Below are positions 1-11,860 of a stretch of 64,000 bases of DNA, in pieces. The position numbers were made by a program, and so were the translations under genes. The DNA lies in the NCBI RefSeq assembly GCF_029407905.1, contig NC_073637.1, positions 60,264,501 through 60,328,500 of the forward strand, written 5' to 3'. Under the pieces are notes generated by a model. It worked only from the letters and a program-made list of their open reading frames with translations, made no database searches and was not told the DNA's origin. Source of the stretch: Bubalus kerabau (taxonomy: Eukaryota; Chordata; Mammalia; Artiodactyla; Bovidae). Every line of letters begins with the position of its first letter. Position 1 is the first letter of the stretch.

Positions 1-697
1 AGGAGACAGCAGGCTGTGCCTACAGTCCAGACAAGGGCACACCGAGCCTGAGCTCGGATGGCCCCAGTGACAGAGGGCTCGGGAGTGTGTTACCAAGCAC
101 AAAAGTCATGTGACGCCTCATGTTCATATCTGGATGGCATCTGTGACAGAGGGTTCGGGAGTGTGTTACCAAGCACAAAAGTCATATGACGTCTCATGTT
201 CATATCTGCATGGCAGACAGCATGATGCTGCCCTTGCAACCAGCAGGGAGGAAGAGATGGCTTGAGTCCAAAATGGTCATCTGAATCCTAGATACGTTTT
301 CAGAGACCCTTAGACTATTAGGAACAGTTGCCCAGCTTCAGACGGACGTGTGCTGCTTTAAGCTTAACAGAAAGGTCAGCACCCAAGTTTCCCTTGGGGG
401 AGTTAGCTACGTATAGGTAAGTTGATATGACAGCTGTAAATACCCTTAAGAAAGGAGGAAGTGCAGAGAAAAAAGAGAACAGGAAAGCTTTGACCATGTG
501 TGTTTAGGTCAGAGGTAACAATCCTGTTCTACGTTTTTCATCTTTAAAGGTTGAATGTCAAAAGTATGTTTGTAAAAGGTGTTGAAACACAGTGTGGAAG
601 GTTCCGTATGCATCTGGTTTCTGGGACATTGGTCATTTGATGTCTTATTTAAACAGCAAAAAACATTCAGAGAGAGTTTCTTTCTTTATGGGGGATT
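1..697. other. Unassigned sequence at the left edge
   Basis: No gene or recognisable transposon is seen apart from the short tandem duplication listed separately. No long open frame is present. Confidence 0.6.
56..214. repeat. 76-bp tandem duplication, two copies
   Basis: Copy 1 (about 56-131) and copy 2 (about 132-207) are collinear with a period of exactly 76 bp, and the first bases of a third copy (ending tggc) follow to 214. They share a long core containing gggagtgtgttaccaagc. They differ by a short block after ggatggc and by a few transitions, two of which look like C to T. The duplicated sequence is not a transposon I recognise. Confidence 0.85.
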
Positions 698-708
698 AAG
701 AATAGCAA

Positions 709-1329
709 TGGAAGAAAAGCTATGATAAACCTAGACAGCATATTTAAAAGCAGAGACCTTACTTGGCCAACAAAGGTCTATCTAGTCAAAGATACGGTTT
801 TTCCAGTGGTCATGTATGGATGTGAGAGTTGGACCATAAAGAAACTGAGCATTGAAGAAATGATGCTTTTGAACTGTGGTGTTGGAGAAGACTCTTTTTT
901 TTTTTTAATTTTTATTTTATTTATTTTTTTTTTTGGAGAAGACTCTTGAGAGTCCCTTGGACTGCAAGGATATCAAACCAGTCAACCTTAAATGAAATCA
1001 ATCCTGAATATTAATTGGAAGGAGTGCTGCTGAAGCTCCAATACTTTGGCTACCTAACGCAACTTATTAGAATAGACCCTGATGCTGGGAAAGATTGAAG
1101 GCAGGAGGAGAAGGGGACGACAGAGGACAAGATGGTTGGATAGCATTGCTGACTCATCGGATGTGTGTGGAGAAGGTGACGATAGAAGACGAGATGGTTG
1201 GATGGCATCGCCAAGTCAATGGACATGAGTTTGAGCAAGCTCCGGGAGATGGTGAAGGACAGGGAAGCCTGGCATGCTGCAGTCCATGGGGTCGCAAAGA
1301 GTCAAACATGACTGAGTGACTGAACAACA
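709..1329 (+). mobile_element. BovB (RTE LINE) 3' fragment, 5' truncated
   Basis: The fragment encodes the end of the BovB polyprotein in broken frames (residues such as NLDSIFKSRD and MYGCESW are readable) and runs to the usual 3' end (gactgagtgactgaacaacaa). It is flanked by an exact 11-bp target-site duplication, aagaatagcaa, at 698-708 and 1330-1340, so it is a complete 5'-truncated insertion. It carries a later T-rich insertion, listed separately. Confidence 0.93.
882..947 (-). mobile_element. A-tail-only insertion inside BovB, with its duplication
   Basis: The 15-mer ttggagaagactctt occurs at 882-896 and again at 933-947. Between them lie about 36 bp consisting only of T and A (T-runs broken by AA, A and TTTATT groups). 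BovB copies elsewhere in the window have one copy of this 15-mer and no T-rich block. On the minus strand the insert reads as an A-rich tail with no element body. Confidence 0.85.
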
Positions 1330-1374
1330 AAGAATAGCAAAAATTAACATTCCCTGTGTTGCTTCGTGGCAGGT

Positions 1375-1917
1375 ACTCTTGTGTAGTAGACAGAATAACG
1401 GCTCCTAAAAGTGCCCTTGTGCTGATCCCCGGAACCTGTGAATATGTTACCACAAGTAGCAAAAGAGGCTTAAGGTTGTAGATGGAATAGATATGTGGGT
1501 GAAATGAATTAAGGCTGCTACTCAGTTGGCCTTGAGATGGAAAATTAACCTGATGGGTCCAATGTAATCACATGGGTCCTCCTAAGTGGAAGTGGGAGAC
1601 AGAAGGCTCAGTGCCTGTGTGATTCCATGTGAGAAAGACATGACTGGTCGTTGCTGGTACAGAAGATGGCAGTGGGCAAACAGCCAGGGGTTGTAGCCAG
1701 GAACCTGTGAAAATCTCTAGAAGCTTCTAGAAAAGGCAAGATGATAGATCTTCCCCTAGAGCTTTCAGAAAGGAATGTAGCCCTGCTCACATACTGACTG
1801 TAGCCTAGGGAGATGCATTTTGAACTTCAGACCACTGGTAGTATACGATAATAAATTTGTGTTGTTTTAAGCCACTCATTTTTTGATAATTTGTTACAAG
1901 TGTAACAGGAAACCAGT
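1375..1917 (+). mobile_element. Ancient LTR, MaLR-like
   Basis: The block has the layout of an old mammalian MaLR-type LTR: an early segment with ggaacctgtgaatatg, a purine-rich middle naming the gaagcttctagaa region, and an end with aataaatttgtgttgttttaagccac followed by a ttgttac motif. The poly(A)-signal-like AATAAA near 1850 fits the R/U5 region. No internal retroviral sequence accompanies it. The family is from memory; the subfamily is not decided. Confidence 0.55.
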
Positions 1918-1924
1918 GTTCATG

Positions 1925-2040
1925 CCATACTTGAGGTAGGACCTATTATTATCCCCATTTTACAAAGAATTAAAATGAGAAGTCCTACCTTGGTCTGATA
2001 CCAAAGTCCATGCTCTGAGCCACTACCTTCTCCCCCTCTA
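1925..2040 (-). mobile_element. MIR SINE fragment
   Basis: The stretch resembles reverse-strand MIR: gaggtaggacctattattatccccattttac followed by a degraded aaactgaggc-like part and gagccactacc. It is short and old. Confidence 0.6.
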
Positions 2041-2624
2041 AATTCCTCCAAAATCTCTAGAGAGGAGTCTGATGTCATCAACTTGTTTTCCTAGAAAATG
2101 CCTCAACGTAGTTCTACTCAGTTAAAGATAACTACATAGTAGTATAATGGGGCAAGAACAGATTATAATCACACTTAATAAAAACAGTATAATTATTTTC
2201 TTGTTAGGATGACTTTTTATCCTTTGCTTTCAACCAGGAATGTAAAAAGGACCTTGTCATAAATAAATAATTTCCATCCCTTGAAACTTAGTGTCTACAT
2301 TTCAATGTAAATAAGAAGTAGGAACTATTTGACTTGAGGTTATTTCAGCAATGCCTTTACTCACATTAAATTTTACTCTTTCTGTCCTGGCTCCTTCCCT
2401 CCAGAAGGTGGTTGGTTCAATTAAAATAGACTGTTAGGTAAGCCTAGGCTGAGTCTTGCTAGAGAAAAAGGAAGAACACCTGACTTGTACAAAAAGACTT
2501 TAGACAGAAACCAGACAGGCAATGCCAACAGCCAGCCATACCCTATCCTTGTGTTTTAATTTAATTCCTGTAGTTGTAGTTTTTATAAATATTTCATTTT
2601 AGTTTTCAAGTGTAAAATAGTGTT

Positions 2625-2645
2625 TATATATATATATATATATAT
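2625..2645. repeat. (TA)n microsatellite
   Basis: About ten uninterrupted TA units, likely length-polymorphic. Confidence 0.95.
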
Positions 2646-3647
2646 GCAATTTTATCTTTATGAATTACACAGTAAATTACACAGCTTCTAAAAGCTCGCC
2701 TTTTTCATGAAATCTTTTTCTTCACCCCACTGTAGCACAAAGGAAGGACTTTGCCCTAGTGCAAATTTGCAAATTAAAAGTCCCAGGATCTCACCTCATT
2801 CTTCTTGTAAGATTTCAAGAGATTTAAGCTGAAGAGAGCATGAGGCGGCATCTGGTCTATTAACTGGCTGTATTCTGACCTGGCTTTTTACCCAGAATGA
2901 CATGCTGTACAACCTCAAAAACTTTGTGCAAAGAGGTGTGCAAGTTACATGCACACATCTGTACACGGGGCACACAAATACACACACATCTTGTACATAA
3001 ACATGAGTAGCCTATATCATTTGTGAAATGGTTACATCAGGCATAAAACAGTACATACACTTTGTGAAAACCACTCTCTGAGAACAAACAAGAAAAGCAT
3101 ATGTAACAATTATCAAAAGGTAGCTACCACGTCTATGTTATTTACAAACAGCTGTACAACCATTTGTTCACCAGCTGTGTACTGGAATGGCAGTAAACAT
3201 TTTTTTTCAGTAAACCTCTTCCACTCTTCTCTTTGCACCTGGTTTAAAAACATGTAATCCAACACTTCAGTAAAGCAACTGAGTTTTGTTACTGCATAAA
3301 TTTAGACATCTGTCCACTGAAAACAAATGGATGAGGTAAAAAAGCAATGATTATTAATGCTGTAAGTCTTCTTAATAAGAGCAACACCCATAGCAATCTA
3401 CAAAAAGCTAAAATACAATATTGCATCTAATTTAGAGGATATCAACAATATGATAGAACAGGGAAAGATGGCAGCATCTAAGTCTTTTAAAAATTCACAT
3501 AAATATGCATATTGTCCAGCAAATTATACATTTTGTGTTTGTTCCCTGTTAAAAGAGGATACCAAACAATGAACACAGGAAATAAGCTTTGCCATTAATA
3601 GCCATGGCCTTGTCTTGATATAGCCATGGTTTCCTCTTCCACAGTTC

Positions 3648-3665
3648 TTGGCTATTAATAGCCAA
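3648..3665. repeat. 18-bp perfect palindrome
   Basis: The sequence ttggctattaatagccaa equals its own reverse complement. The half-element attaatagcca also occurs about 55 bp upstream at 3594. No transposon boundary is obvious here. Confidence 0.85.
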
Positions 3666-4789
3666 TGTTTTTCAAGTAACTCAGTGGTTCATGACTGTGA
3701 AGTACAACAAACCTTATAGGTAAATAAACTGGAGAGAGAAAAAGCAAGAATAGGAGTCCACATATTTTGGCTCTAAAACTAATCAGTTGCACAAACCTTG
3801 GCGAAGTCTTTAAAATTAAACTTAGTAAGAACTCTTTCTGTTCTGACAAGTATTTAGTATTATAATTAACTAAACTAATGATATCAAATATTAATCAGCA
3901 CCATCTATAACTCAAAATGCCTATATTCCATTTGACATGACCAATAAGAGCATTACCACATGGAAGATCAGCTTACATGGGGTTAATCTTTAAGTCAATG
4001 GGAAGAGTTGAATAAGATGTATTGTCAAATTTATAACTGAAAAAAAAATCATTAAATCACCCACATATATGGTATGCAATGTATTGTGTATATCCCACAT
4101 GTACAGAAATTCTTACGCACACTAAAGCATGTTTGAAGGAAGAACAAAAGGAAATTCTGTATGCAGTTGTTTGGACACTCAAACTACATGACTTTAAGAA
4201 AACTATGAAACCCTGGTGGTAAATGGAGTATGGATGGGGGACCATAAAGTATTTCTGTTTGCTTTTTGGTATACTGCTTTGTAGTTCTATTATACATATT
4301 AAGCTCTACAATTTTAATAGATTTATTTATCATGAGGTTTAGATGACAATTATGGAGCCACATTCTATACTTTATATGTATTCTGGGTCTGAAGTCCTTG
4401 AATAACTTCAAGGTGTTATAATTTCACTGTAGCTGTAAGTGGTAGACATGTCTAGGAATATCACCAAAATTTACACTTTCCTCTTGTTGAAGAGGTGGAT
4501 ACGTGTTGGCATATGGTTGCCCATGACCTTTTCCCTGAGCTGACCGGATGATGACGTCTTACCTGACACTTGACTCAAGCACTGCTCTTCTATGAGCAGA
4601 CGTCTGGATAATCAGACACTCAATTTGGAACTGAGAGGTGAATTCTGGAGCTCAAACACTTTCTTGTTAGAATCTAGTTCAGGTCTTAATGACCAAAGCC
4701 ATGTACAAGCTAATGGATAAGCAGAGAAACTAGTCTATACACAGGAGAATGGAAAAGACTTGCACAGCAAAATGGAAATCCAAGACCTT

Positions 4790-4888
4790 GGGGATATATG
4801 TATACTTATATCTGATTCATGGTGTTGTATAACAGAAACTGACACAATATTGTAAAGCAATTATCCTCCAATTAAAAGTTTAAAAGAA
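4790..4888 (+). mobile_element. L1 3' tail fragment
   Basis: The stretch reads ggatatatgtata, then ctgattca, cagaaactgacacaatattgtaaagcaattatcctccaatt, which is the typical 3' end of older ruminant L1 copies in forward orientation. Only the last 100 bp remain. Confidence 0.75.
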
Positions 4889-5595
4889 AGAAAAAAGACC
4901 TTGGGCAGCAGGGGAAGAGAGAGAAAACCGTGATTTCTGATTTTCTAGGACCAAGTCCTGTCTTCACCAAGCCTAGATTGCAGATGTCACTGCTTGCCCA
5001 ATCATTATCATCTCTACTGTTTTTGAGTATAATGGGGTCAGTTTTAACTTCTTATGACTCAGAGAGCCTTGACTAGAAAGAACACTACCATTTAAAGTGT
5101 ATGAAATATTCTGATAAAAAAAATTATTATTTTTTTTTCCCATTTGACCCTTTTACTAAAGCTCTGAAAAAATACCACTTTTAGTTTATGGGCAATAAAA
5201 AGGAAATAGGAAGATTGAGAGTACAGTTCAACACTGTAGAGCTTTGTCCAAAACTGGGATTTCCAACTCAGGACTGTGCATCTCCATTATTCCATCTAAC
5301 CACCACCATTATGCCTAGACAGTTTCTTCCCAGTAGCTAACAAAATTTGTCCATAATCACAGATGTCCTTATTTTCTTACTAACTGACAACATGCCCAGG
5401 ATTCATGTAGAAATGTAGAGCTCTCTCCCCCGCAACACAGTGCTGTCAAACTTGTCATTGGAGGTTTTAGCCCTTACCCCAATTTAGTAAATCTGATAGT
5501 ACTGCAAATAGGTGTTGATGGGCATAATGAGTAAGTGGATTCTGAAGGTACAGGTTATTTTAAAGAATCATATTCTTTTCAACTAATCTTTAAGT
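4889..5595. other. Unassigned sequence
   Basis: No gene is visible. Between the L1 tail and the Bov-A2 there are only short open frames and no element I can name. Confidence 0.55.
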
Positions 5596-5603
5596 ACACT
5601 GAG

Positions 5604-5879
5604 AGTTGCTGCTGCTGCTAAGTCACTTCAGTCGTGTCTGACTCTGTGCGATCCCTGAGACGGCAGCCCACTAGGCTCCCCCGTCCCTGGAATTCTCCAG
5701 GCAAGAACACTGGAGTGGGTTGCCATTTCCCTCTCCAAGGCATGAAAATGAAAAGTGAAAGTGAAGTCGCTCAGTCGTGTCTGACTCTTAGAGACCCCAT
5801 GGACTGCAGCCCACCAGGCTCCTCCATCCATGGGATTTTCCAGGCAAGAGTACTGGAGTGGGGTGCCATTGCCTTCTCC
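5604..5879 (-). mobile_element. Bov-A2 SINE, full dimer
   Basis: The element is read on the minus strand. The two Bov-A monomers are joined by the (agtgaaa)-type linker, and the (CTG)n side at the left corresponds to the (AGC)n 3' tail. It is flanked by the 8-bp duplication acactgag at 5596-5603 and 5880-5887. Open frames across it on both strands are by-products of the SINE. Confidence 0.95.
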
Positions 5880-5949
5880 ACACTGAGGGTTATTACCATT
5901 TAAATGAATGGTCTTTAAGTAAAGCACCTTTGTAATGTGGATAGGCCTT

Positions 5950-7055
5950 ATCAGTTGCAGGCCTTATAAGAAAAGACAGGTTTTGCAGATGGCCAACAGG
6001 CACTTGAAAAGATGCTCAATGTTATTAATCATCAGAAAAATGCAAATCAAAAGCACAATGAGATATCATTTCACCCCTATCAGAATGGTTATCATCCAAA
6101 AGAACAAAAATAATAAATGTTAGTGAGGATGGAAAAAAGGGCACCCTTCTACACTGCTGACAAGAATGTAAATTGGTACAGACACTGTGTCAAATGGAAT
6201 TTCCTCAGTGGCTCAGTGGTAGAGACCCCACCTGCAATGCACGAGCCGCAGGAGACTCAGGTTGGATCCCTGGGTCTGGAAGATCCCCTTGAGGAGGACA
6301 CGGCAATTCACTCTAGTATTCTTACCTACAGAATGCCAGGGACAGAAGAGTCTGGTGGGCTACAGTCCAGGGTCACAAAGAGTCAGACATACTGAAATGA
6401 CTGAGCACACACGCATTGTGTAAAACAATATGGAGGTTTCTCAAAAATTTAAAAGTAGAACTACCATATGACCCAGTAATTCCACTCCTGGGTATATATC
6501 TTAAAAAAAAACCACACACTAATTTGAAAAGATACATGCACCGCAATGTTCATAGCAGCATTACTCACAATTGCCAAGACATGGAAGCAATCTAAGTGTC
6601 TATCGAGATGAATGGGTAAAGGATGTGGTACCTATATACAATGGCATACTACTCAGTCACTTGTGAATGAAATATTTCCATTTGCAACAACATGGACAGA
6701 CTTGGAGGATATTATGCTAAATGAAACAAGTATGAGAAAGAAATCCTATGAGATATCACTTATATGTGGTATCTAAAAACAACAACAACAAACTAGGGAA
6801 TAGGACAAAAAAGAAGCAGACTCACAGAGAACTAGTGGTTACCAGTGGGAAGAGATTAAGGGAGAAGAGCAGCATAGGTGGAGGGGATTGAGAGGTACAA
6901 GTTACTATGTATAAAATAAGCTCCAAGGATATACTGTACAACACAGGGAATTTAGCCAATATTTTACAATAAGTATAAATGGAGTATAACCTTCACAAAT
7001 TGTGAATCACTGTATTACACACTTGCAAATTGTAAAATATCATAAATAAACTATA
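5950..7055 (+). mobile_element. L1 LINE 3' end (old mammalian subfamily)
   Basis: The DNA follows the end of L1 ORF2 and the 3'UTR in order: the ggccaacaggcac start, aatggttatcatcc, the accatatgacccagtaattccac block, acatggaagcaatctaagtgtc, and a 3' end with aataaactatacttaaa. Reading frames are broken throughout. It is interrupted by a Bov-tA SINE at 6197-6412, so it is the older of the two. Confidence 0.9.
6197..6412 (+). mobile_element. Bov-tA SINE nested in L1
   Basis: The element has a tRNA-like head (ggctcagtggtagagacccc, then ggttggatccctggg as a B-box-like region) followed by the Bov-A body with agtctggtgggctacagtcc and the gagtcagacat end. L1 sequence (tgtgtcaaatgg on the left, tgtgtaaaac on the right) continues on both sides and suggests a diverged short duplication. 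Confidence 0.9.
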
Positions 7056-8204
7056 CTTAAATTTTTTTTTTTAAAAGAACAGATTTCCCAAAGAAAGAAT
7101 TAGGTCTCAGGGCTGCAACACAGAAACCCTGCCTGAGTTTCCAGCCTGCCTATCCTGTCCTGTCCTACAGAATCAGGATTAAGGACTGCAACATCAATTC
7201 TTACATAAATTTCAACACTGCCAGCTTGCTCTCAGATTTTGGAAGTGCCAGTTTCCACAAAAGCATGAACCATTTCTTTAAAATAAATCCCTCTAGATAA
7301 GTAATTCTAGATATCCCAACAGATAGGTGGATAGATTATGTATTTTTAAATGTGTGTGTGTGTCTTTCCACTTGATTCTGTTTCTCTGGAGAACCCTAAT
7401 ACTGAGGATTTGCTGAGGTTGTTGATGGTGGGAAAATTTAACTCAGGAGATGATACAGAAAAAGACCTTAGTTTAAAATCCACAGGCAGTCCTTTGTAAA
7501 GGTGGGCGTAGAGACCCCGAGCAGATGACACTTGACTTAGTAGAATGTCTTAGTGAGTTATTAAAATACAAATGCAGGATGAGAGCCTAGACTGGGGTGA
7601 AGCATGGACAGCTGTGTGATCTTCCCAGTACCAGGGAGTAGTGGAAGGAAGCCGGTGGGAGTTATTTAAACAAAGTCCAGAAGAAAGGCAGAGGGTCCAG
7701 TAATGTGTCCAGTGGCCCAAGCCTGAGAAAGGAATCACTAGGGACAGTGGTATCTGATACTGAATTTGAGTTGTTTTCTGCTCTTTGCTTCACCACTTCT
7801 CTCCCCACTTCCAATCAAGTGTGTCACACTTTTAATGTTGTTTTAGTTGTGTCTTGGGAGTCAAAGGAAGAAGGTGTGGCTTTCCAGCTTGAAGCAAACT
7901 GGGCGCAGGGAGTGAGCTTCTGCACCCACCAAGCGCCTTAGGGAAGAGCAATGAAAAGAGGCGACAATGGCAGAGAAATGCACTGCAGCAGTCTGATTCA
8001 ATGTCAGCCAGTCTTGAAAGCAGTGGAGGCTAAATTACTTATGTACTTGAAAGAAAAACAGTTTAGATAGACAGCAGATTAAGGATTGCAAGTAATAGCT
8101 GAGAGTAAGATCTAGGAGTAAGACAATCCTGAGGTGAAATCCTACCCTCCCTGCTCCAAGGGGTGATCTCTCTAAATATGATTTCCTCATTTATAAAAAA
8201 TCAG
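7056..8204. other. Mostly unassigned sequence
   Basis: I see no gene. Around 7350-7430 a short TG run precedes gtttctctggagaaccctaatac, a motif found at the end of some old interspersed repeats, but too little remains to name it. Confidence 0.5.
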
Positions 8205-8308
8205 TTCAGTTCAGTCGCTCAGTTGTGTCTGACTCTTTGCGACCCCAGGGACTGCAGCATGCAAGGCTTCCTTGTCCATCACCAGCCCCCGGAGCCCACT
8301 CAGTCAGT
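8205..8308 (-). mobile_element. BovB 3' end fragment
   Basis: On the minus strand this is the last 100 bp of BovB: the reverse of the gactgagcgactgaactgaact tail at the left, then the ctgcagcatgcaaggcttcc region. It is cut off where other BovB copies continue toward the C-terminal coding part. Confidence 0.88.
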
Positions 8309-9274
8309 GTATAATATTCTGTAAAGGTGTCAGAAATTGAATGCATGTAAAGCACAGAGCATTCTACCCAGTACATAGAAAAAACTCAAACAAGAGATAT
8401 TATCATCATTAACAAAGAGAAGCCTGTAGGCCCTTTCATGAGGTTTGCAAATGCCATTTAATAACATGTGTGTTTGACGCTGGGCTGTGAAAGACTGCCT
8501 TTTCTTCTCAAAGTCAAGCTTCCTGATTTCACAGCAATCTGGCTTATCCCTTCACCAGCAGGGCTCTACCCTTTCGGCATTCCATTCACCTCCACCCTAT
8601 CCATTTTAAAAAGGTGGTTGAAATATATGTTTAAAGGGTGGTTTAGGTTTTTACAAAAGTATAATTGTAGATTTGAGGTCAAGTGTTACAACATACAATT
8701 ACACCGTATAAGCCTGCTTTTTCAAGAGTTTTTTCACTTAGTCCCTTCAAATGTTAGGTTGATTCTGTTTATTCTTGACTTATAAAGCAGTTCCAAGGCA
8801 CTGCTTTCTAAGACATTGTAAACTGTTTTTTTTTTTTTTTTTTAAATTTAAAATTCTATCCAAATCTTTATTTTTCGAGAAAAATTACATCTTCAATGTT
8901 TAAACATCTGGGTAATATAGAAAAGTAATAAAAATAAAACAACCACCCATCATAATCCCATTACTCACAGGGAACCACTATTTAATGGTGTATTAAATAC
9001 ACCCTCACACACAGAATACATTTTAAATGACTTGAGATATACTGTACAGGTTTCAATTGATAGCTTTAGCTCAGAAGGATAATATGGTAATATCATCTAC
9101 CACATACCATTTAAAAATATAGAAAAACAGGATTAAAAATGTTGAGGGCTTTTCTTTTATATTGATAAATTCTATAAAAGTATTTTATACTTTATGGAGG
9201 AAAGCTCATTGAGGATAAGGATAGTGCCTGATTCTAGACATAATTTCAGGAAATATACCAGAGAAAATTCATCA
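8309..9274. other. AT-rich sequence, no gene seen
   Basis: The stretch contains a T19 run at about 8825-8843 and otherwise featureless AT-rich DNA. The 105-codon open frame at 8468-8785 has no domain I recognise and lacks any exon context. Confidence 0.5.
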
Positions 9275-9415
9275 TCTTGCTTTCTGTCCATTTCCCTGAT
9301 TAGACTGTTAGCCCAGGGAAAGCAAAGCCCTTTGTGTCTTTTTTTCCATTGTACACCAGTAACTAGCTCAGTGCCTGGCACCAAGAAATTGCTCAGTAAG
9401 TATATGATGGGATGA
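9275..9415 (+). mobile_element. L2 LINE 3' end fragment
   Basis: The end shows the L2 signature in order: gattagactgttagcccagg, then gtaactagctcagtgcctggcacc, then attgctcagtaagtatatg. The copy is old and diverged. Confidence 0.6.
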
Positions 9416-11350
9416 ACACATACTAATGGCAGATGGGCCTTTCTAAGATCAGCCTATATGATATGGGTCATAGGAAAAAAAAACTTGGAATAATATAGAA
9501 AATATGAGGTTCCTTTCTGCAGTTAACAGATGGTATGTATCATCCACGAAGCCAAGTGTTAAAATCCTCAGTAGTGACAAACTCTCAAGTGACAATCATA
9601 AAGCAGAGAAGCTACTGGACTCGATGTTCATAGCAATCTACTGTTGAAGGTCACAAATCGCTGTCATTATCCAAAAGCATAAGACAGACTAGTATCACTG
9701 TTATAATCAACAAAAAACTTTGGCAGCTTCAAAAGTTGATGAGTTATCATCACTGGAATTGTTTCAACAGAAGTGAATGGCCACTTGACAAAAATGTTTG
9801 AGAAGGGATCTGAGGCTTGGGTAAGAGGTTGGAAGAAAGTGCTGTTTAGGTCGGGCCAAATCTTAAGGGTAGCAAATGGGAGATCCACAGGCCACATTTG
9901 TTTTGTGGATGGGTTTGTATGGAAGGCAAACAACATTTATTTTTAAATTGGTTTGACTGTTCTTAAAACTGAGAGATACAACACACTCACATGTACCAAT
10001 CTCTAGCAGGGGGGCCTACTAGAGATCCATTACTTTATAAATAAAATTTAGCATTATATTAAGCTAATAAGGCATCACCTTAATAGAAGAATAGCTAAAT
10101 ATTAGGAAAACTAATATAATAATCCATGTAATCATAACCATACAAATTTTATAAAATTCAATATTTAAAAAAAATGACATTATCTTAATAAACAAAGATT
10201 ACAATAAAAAATAAATAAATTGGTTTGAATATCTTTAGATTGGGCATACGCTTTCAAATTCCCATGGTTTCCATCATTCTTATTATTTGCAAATGATGGA
10301 TATGCTTATTTATAGTAGTTGCTTGACCCCAAACAAGCCTAGGAGTTTTCTGCTCTTGAATTCTCTAAGGTCTCTTTGAACACTTGATTATCAAGGACTA
10401 GGTGACATGTTAAGAGAGTTATTGGGAGGAAGGGATATAAACTTTACACTAAGAATAATCATCACTCTGGGACTTGCAAATCCTTTCTCGACTCTTTATC
10501 CCTGACATTCTAGCCTGGACGTGAAATCCAACTCTCATTACATAAGCCTGTGGCTCACTTCGAAGATTTTGTCTGTTATCAAAATATTAACTTAACCTTT
10601 CCCAGTAAGAAACCTGATAAGAATTCAACATATCTGTGGACATCACAAGAAAATTAATCTTTTTATTCCCAGTTGAAGAATAAATATGACCCGGTTCAGA
10701 TATTTGAAGGAAGATACTGAAAGTAATAAGTCTCTCTGACCATGTAAACAGTCAATTCAGGCTCAATGTTCTTTTTGATTTAAGTCATTGAGTTACAATT
10801 GTATGTGGTTTTATCAGCACACACTGTAACTGTAAACCACTGTGGTAGGTCAGCTCTGTGACCCACCACCAATGTTTACTCTTTGAGTAGCTGAACTAGC
10901 ATCTGATAAAGAAAATGGTGACATTTTATCCATTCAGTAATAAACAGCAACTAGGAAGAAATCAAAGTGTTCATTGTATGTGAGGAGGCAACACTATCCT
11001 CTAATCTACCTGTTAACTTGCCTCCTTCAATTGAATAAGGTCTACCAAGAGAAGCCACTGAACTTGCTACAAAGTCTCCTCTTTCTCATGTGTTTATAAT
11101 TCTCTTCACAAAAACCCCTATTTTTTGTGGAAATTTCCCAAATGATAAAACTTGGGAAAAATATGAAAACTGGAAAAAACATGTGTTTTTTTTTAATTGA
11201 GGAGATAAGAAAAAATATTTTTAGTACAATAAATTTTACACTTACCCTCTCAGATTAATAAATATGTACTTGGCATTTATTTCATTGCTGTGAGTCTAAG
11301 AGCAATCAATGAACACCTGAAAAACTTAGTTTAATTACTAAGGCATTATT
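9416..11350. other. AT-rich unassigned sequence
   Basis: No gene or named repeat is supported. The 89-codon minus-strand frame at 9667-9936 has no recognisable motif. Confidence 0.55.
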
Positions 11351-11711
11351 CTTTTTTTATTTATTATTTTTTTAATATAAATTTATTTATTTTAATTGGA
11401 GGCTAATTACTTTACAATATTGTATTGGTTTTGCCATACATCAACATGAATCCGCCACGGGGGTACACGTGTTCCCCATCCTGAACCCCCCTCCCACCTC
11501 CCTCCCTATACCATCCCTCTGGGTCATCCCAGTGCACCAGTCCCAAGAAAGTCCTGTATCATGCATTGAACCTGGACTGGTGATTCATTTCAGATATGAT
11601 ATTATACATGTTTCAATGCCATTCTCCCAAATCATTCCACCCTGTCCCTGTCCCACAGAGTCCAAAAGACTGTTCTATACATCTCTGTCTCTTTTGCTGT
11701 CTCGCATACAG

Positions 11712-11780
11712 CCTGGTGGGCTGCCATCTCTGGGGTCGCACAGAGTCGGACACAACTGAAGAGACTTAGCAGCAGCAGCA
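11712..11780 (+). mobile_element. 5'-truncated Bov-A fragment inside L1 3'UTR
   Basis: Only the final ~70 bp of a Bov-A monomer are present (cctggtgggctgcc to the AGC tail). The 8-bp duplication gcatacag at 11704-11711 and 11781-11788 flanks it exactly, and the L1 3'UTR continues across (compare the uninterrupted copy near 44110). Confidence 0.93.
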
Positions 11781-11860
11781 GCATACAGGGTTATTGTTAC
11801 CATCTTTCTAAATTCCATATATATGCGTTAGTATACTGTATTGGTGTTTTTCTTTCTGGC

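Larger units (their letters stand above)
2041..4789. other. AT-rich sequence without a recognised gene
   Basis: This is mostly unique-looking AT-rich sequence with scattered stop codons. It holds a TA dinucleotide tract and an 18-bp palindrome, both listed. I see no exon-like open frame. Confidence 0.6.

Noticed and set aside
6230..6290. tRNA gene, from the A/B-box-like head of Bov-tA
   Set aside because: All such heads in the window sit on SINE bodies and lack a full cloverleaf; they are tRNA-derived, not tRNA genes.
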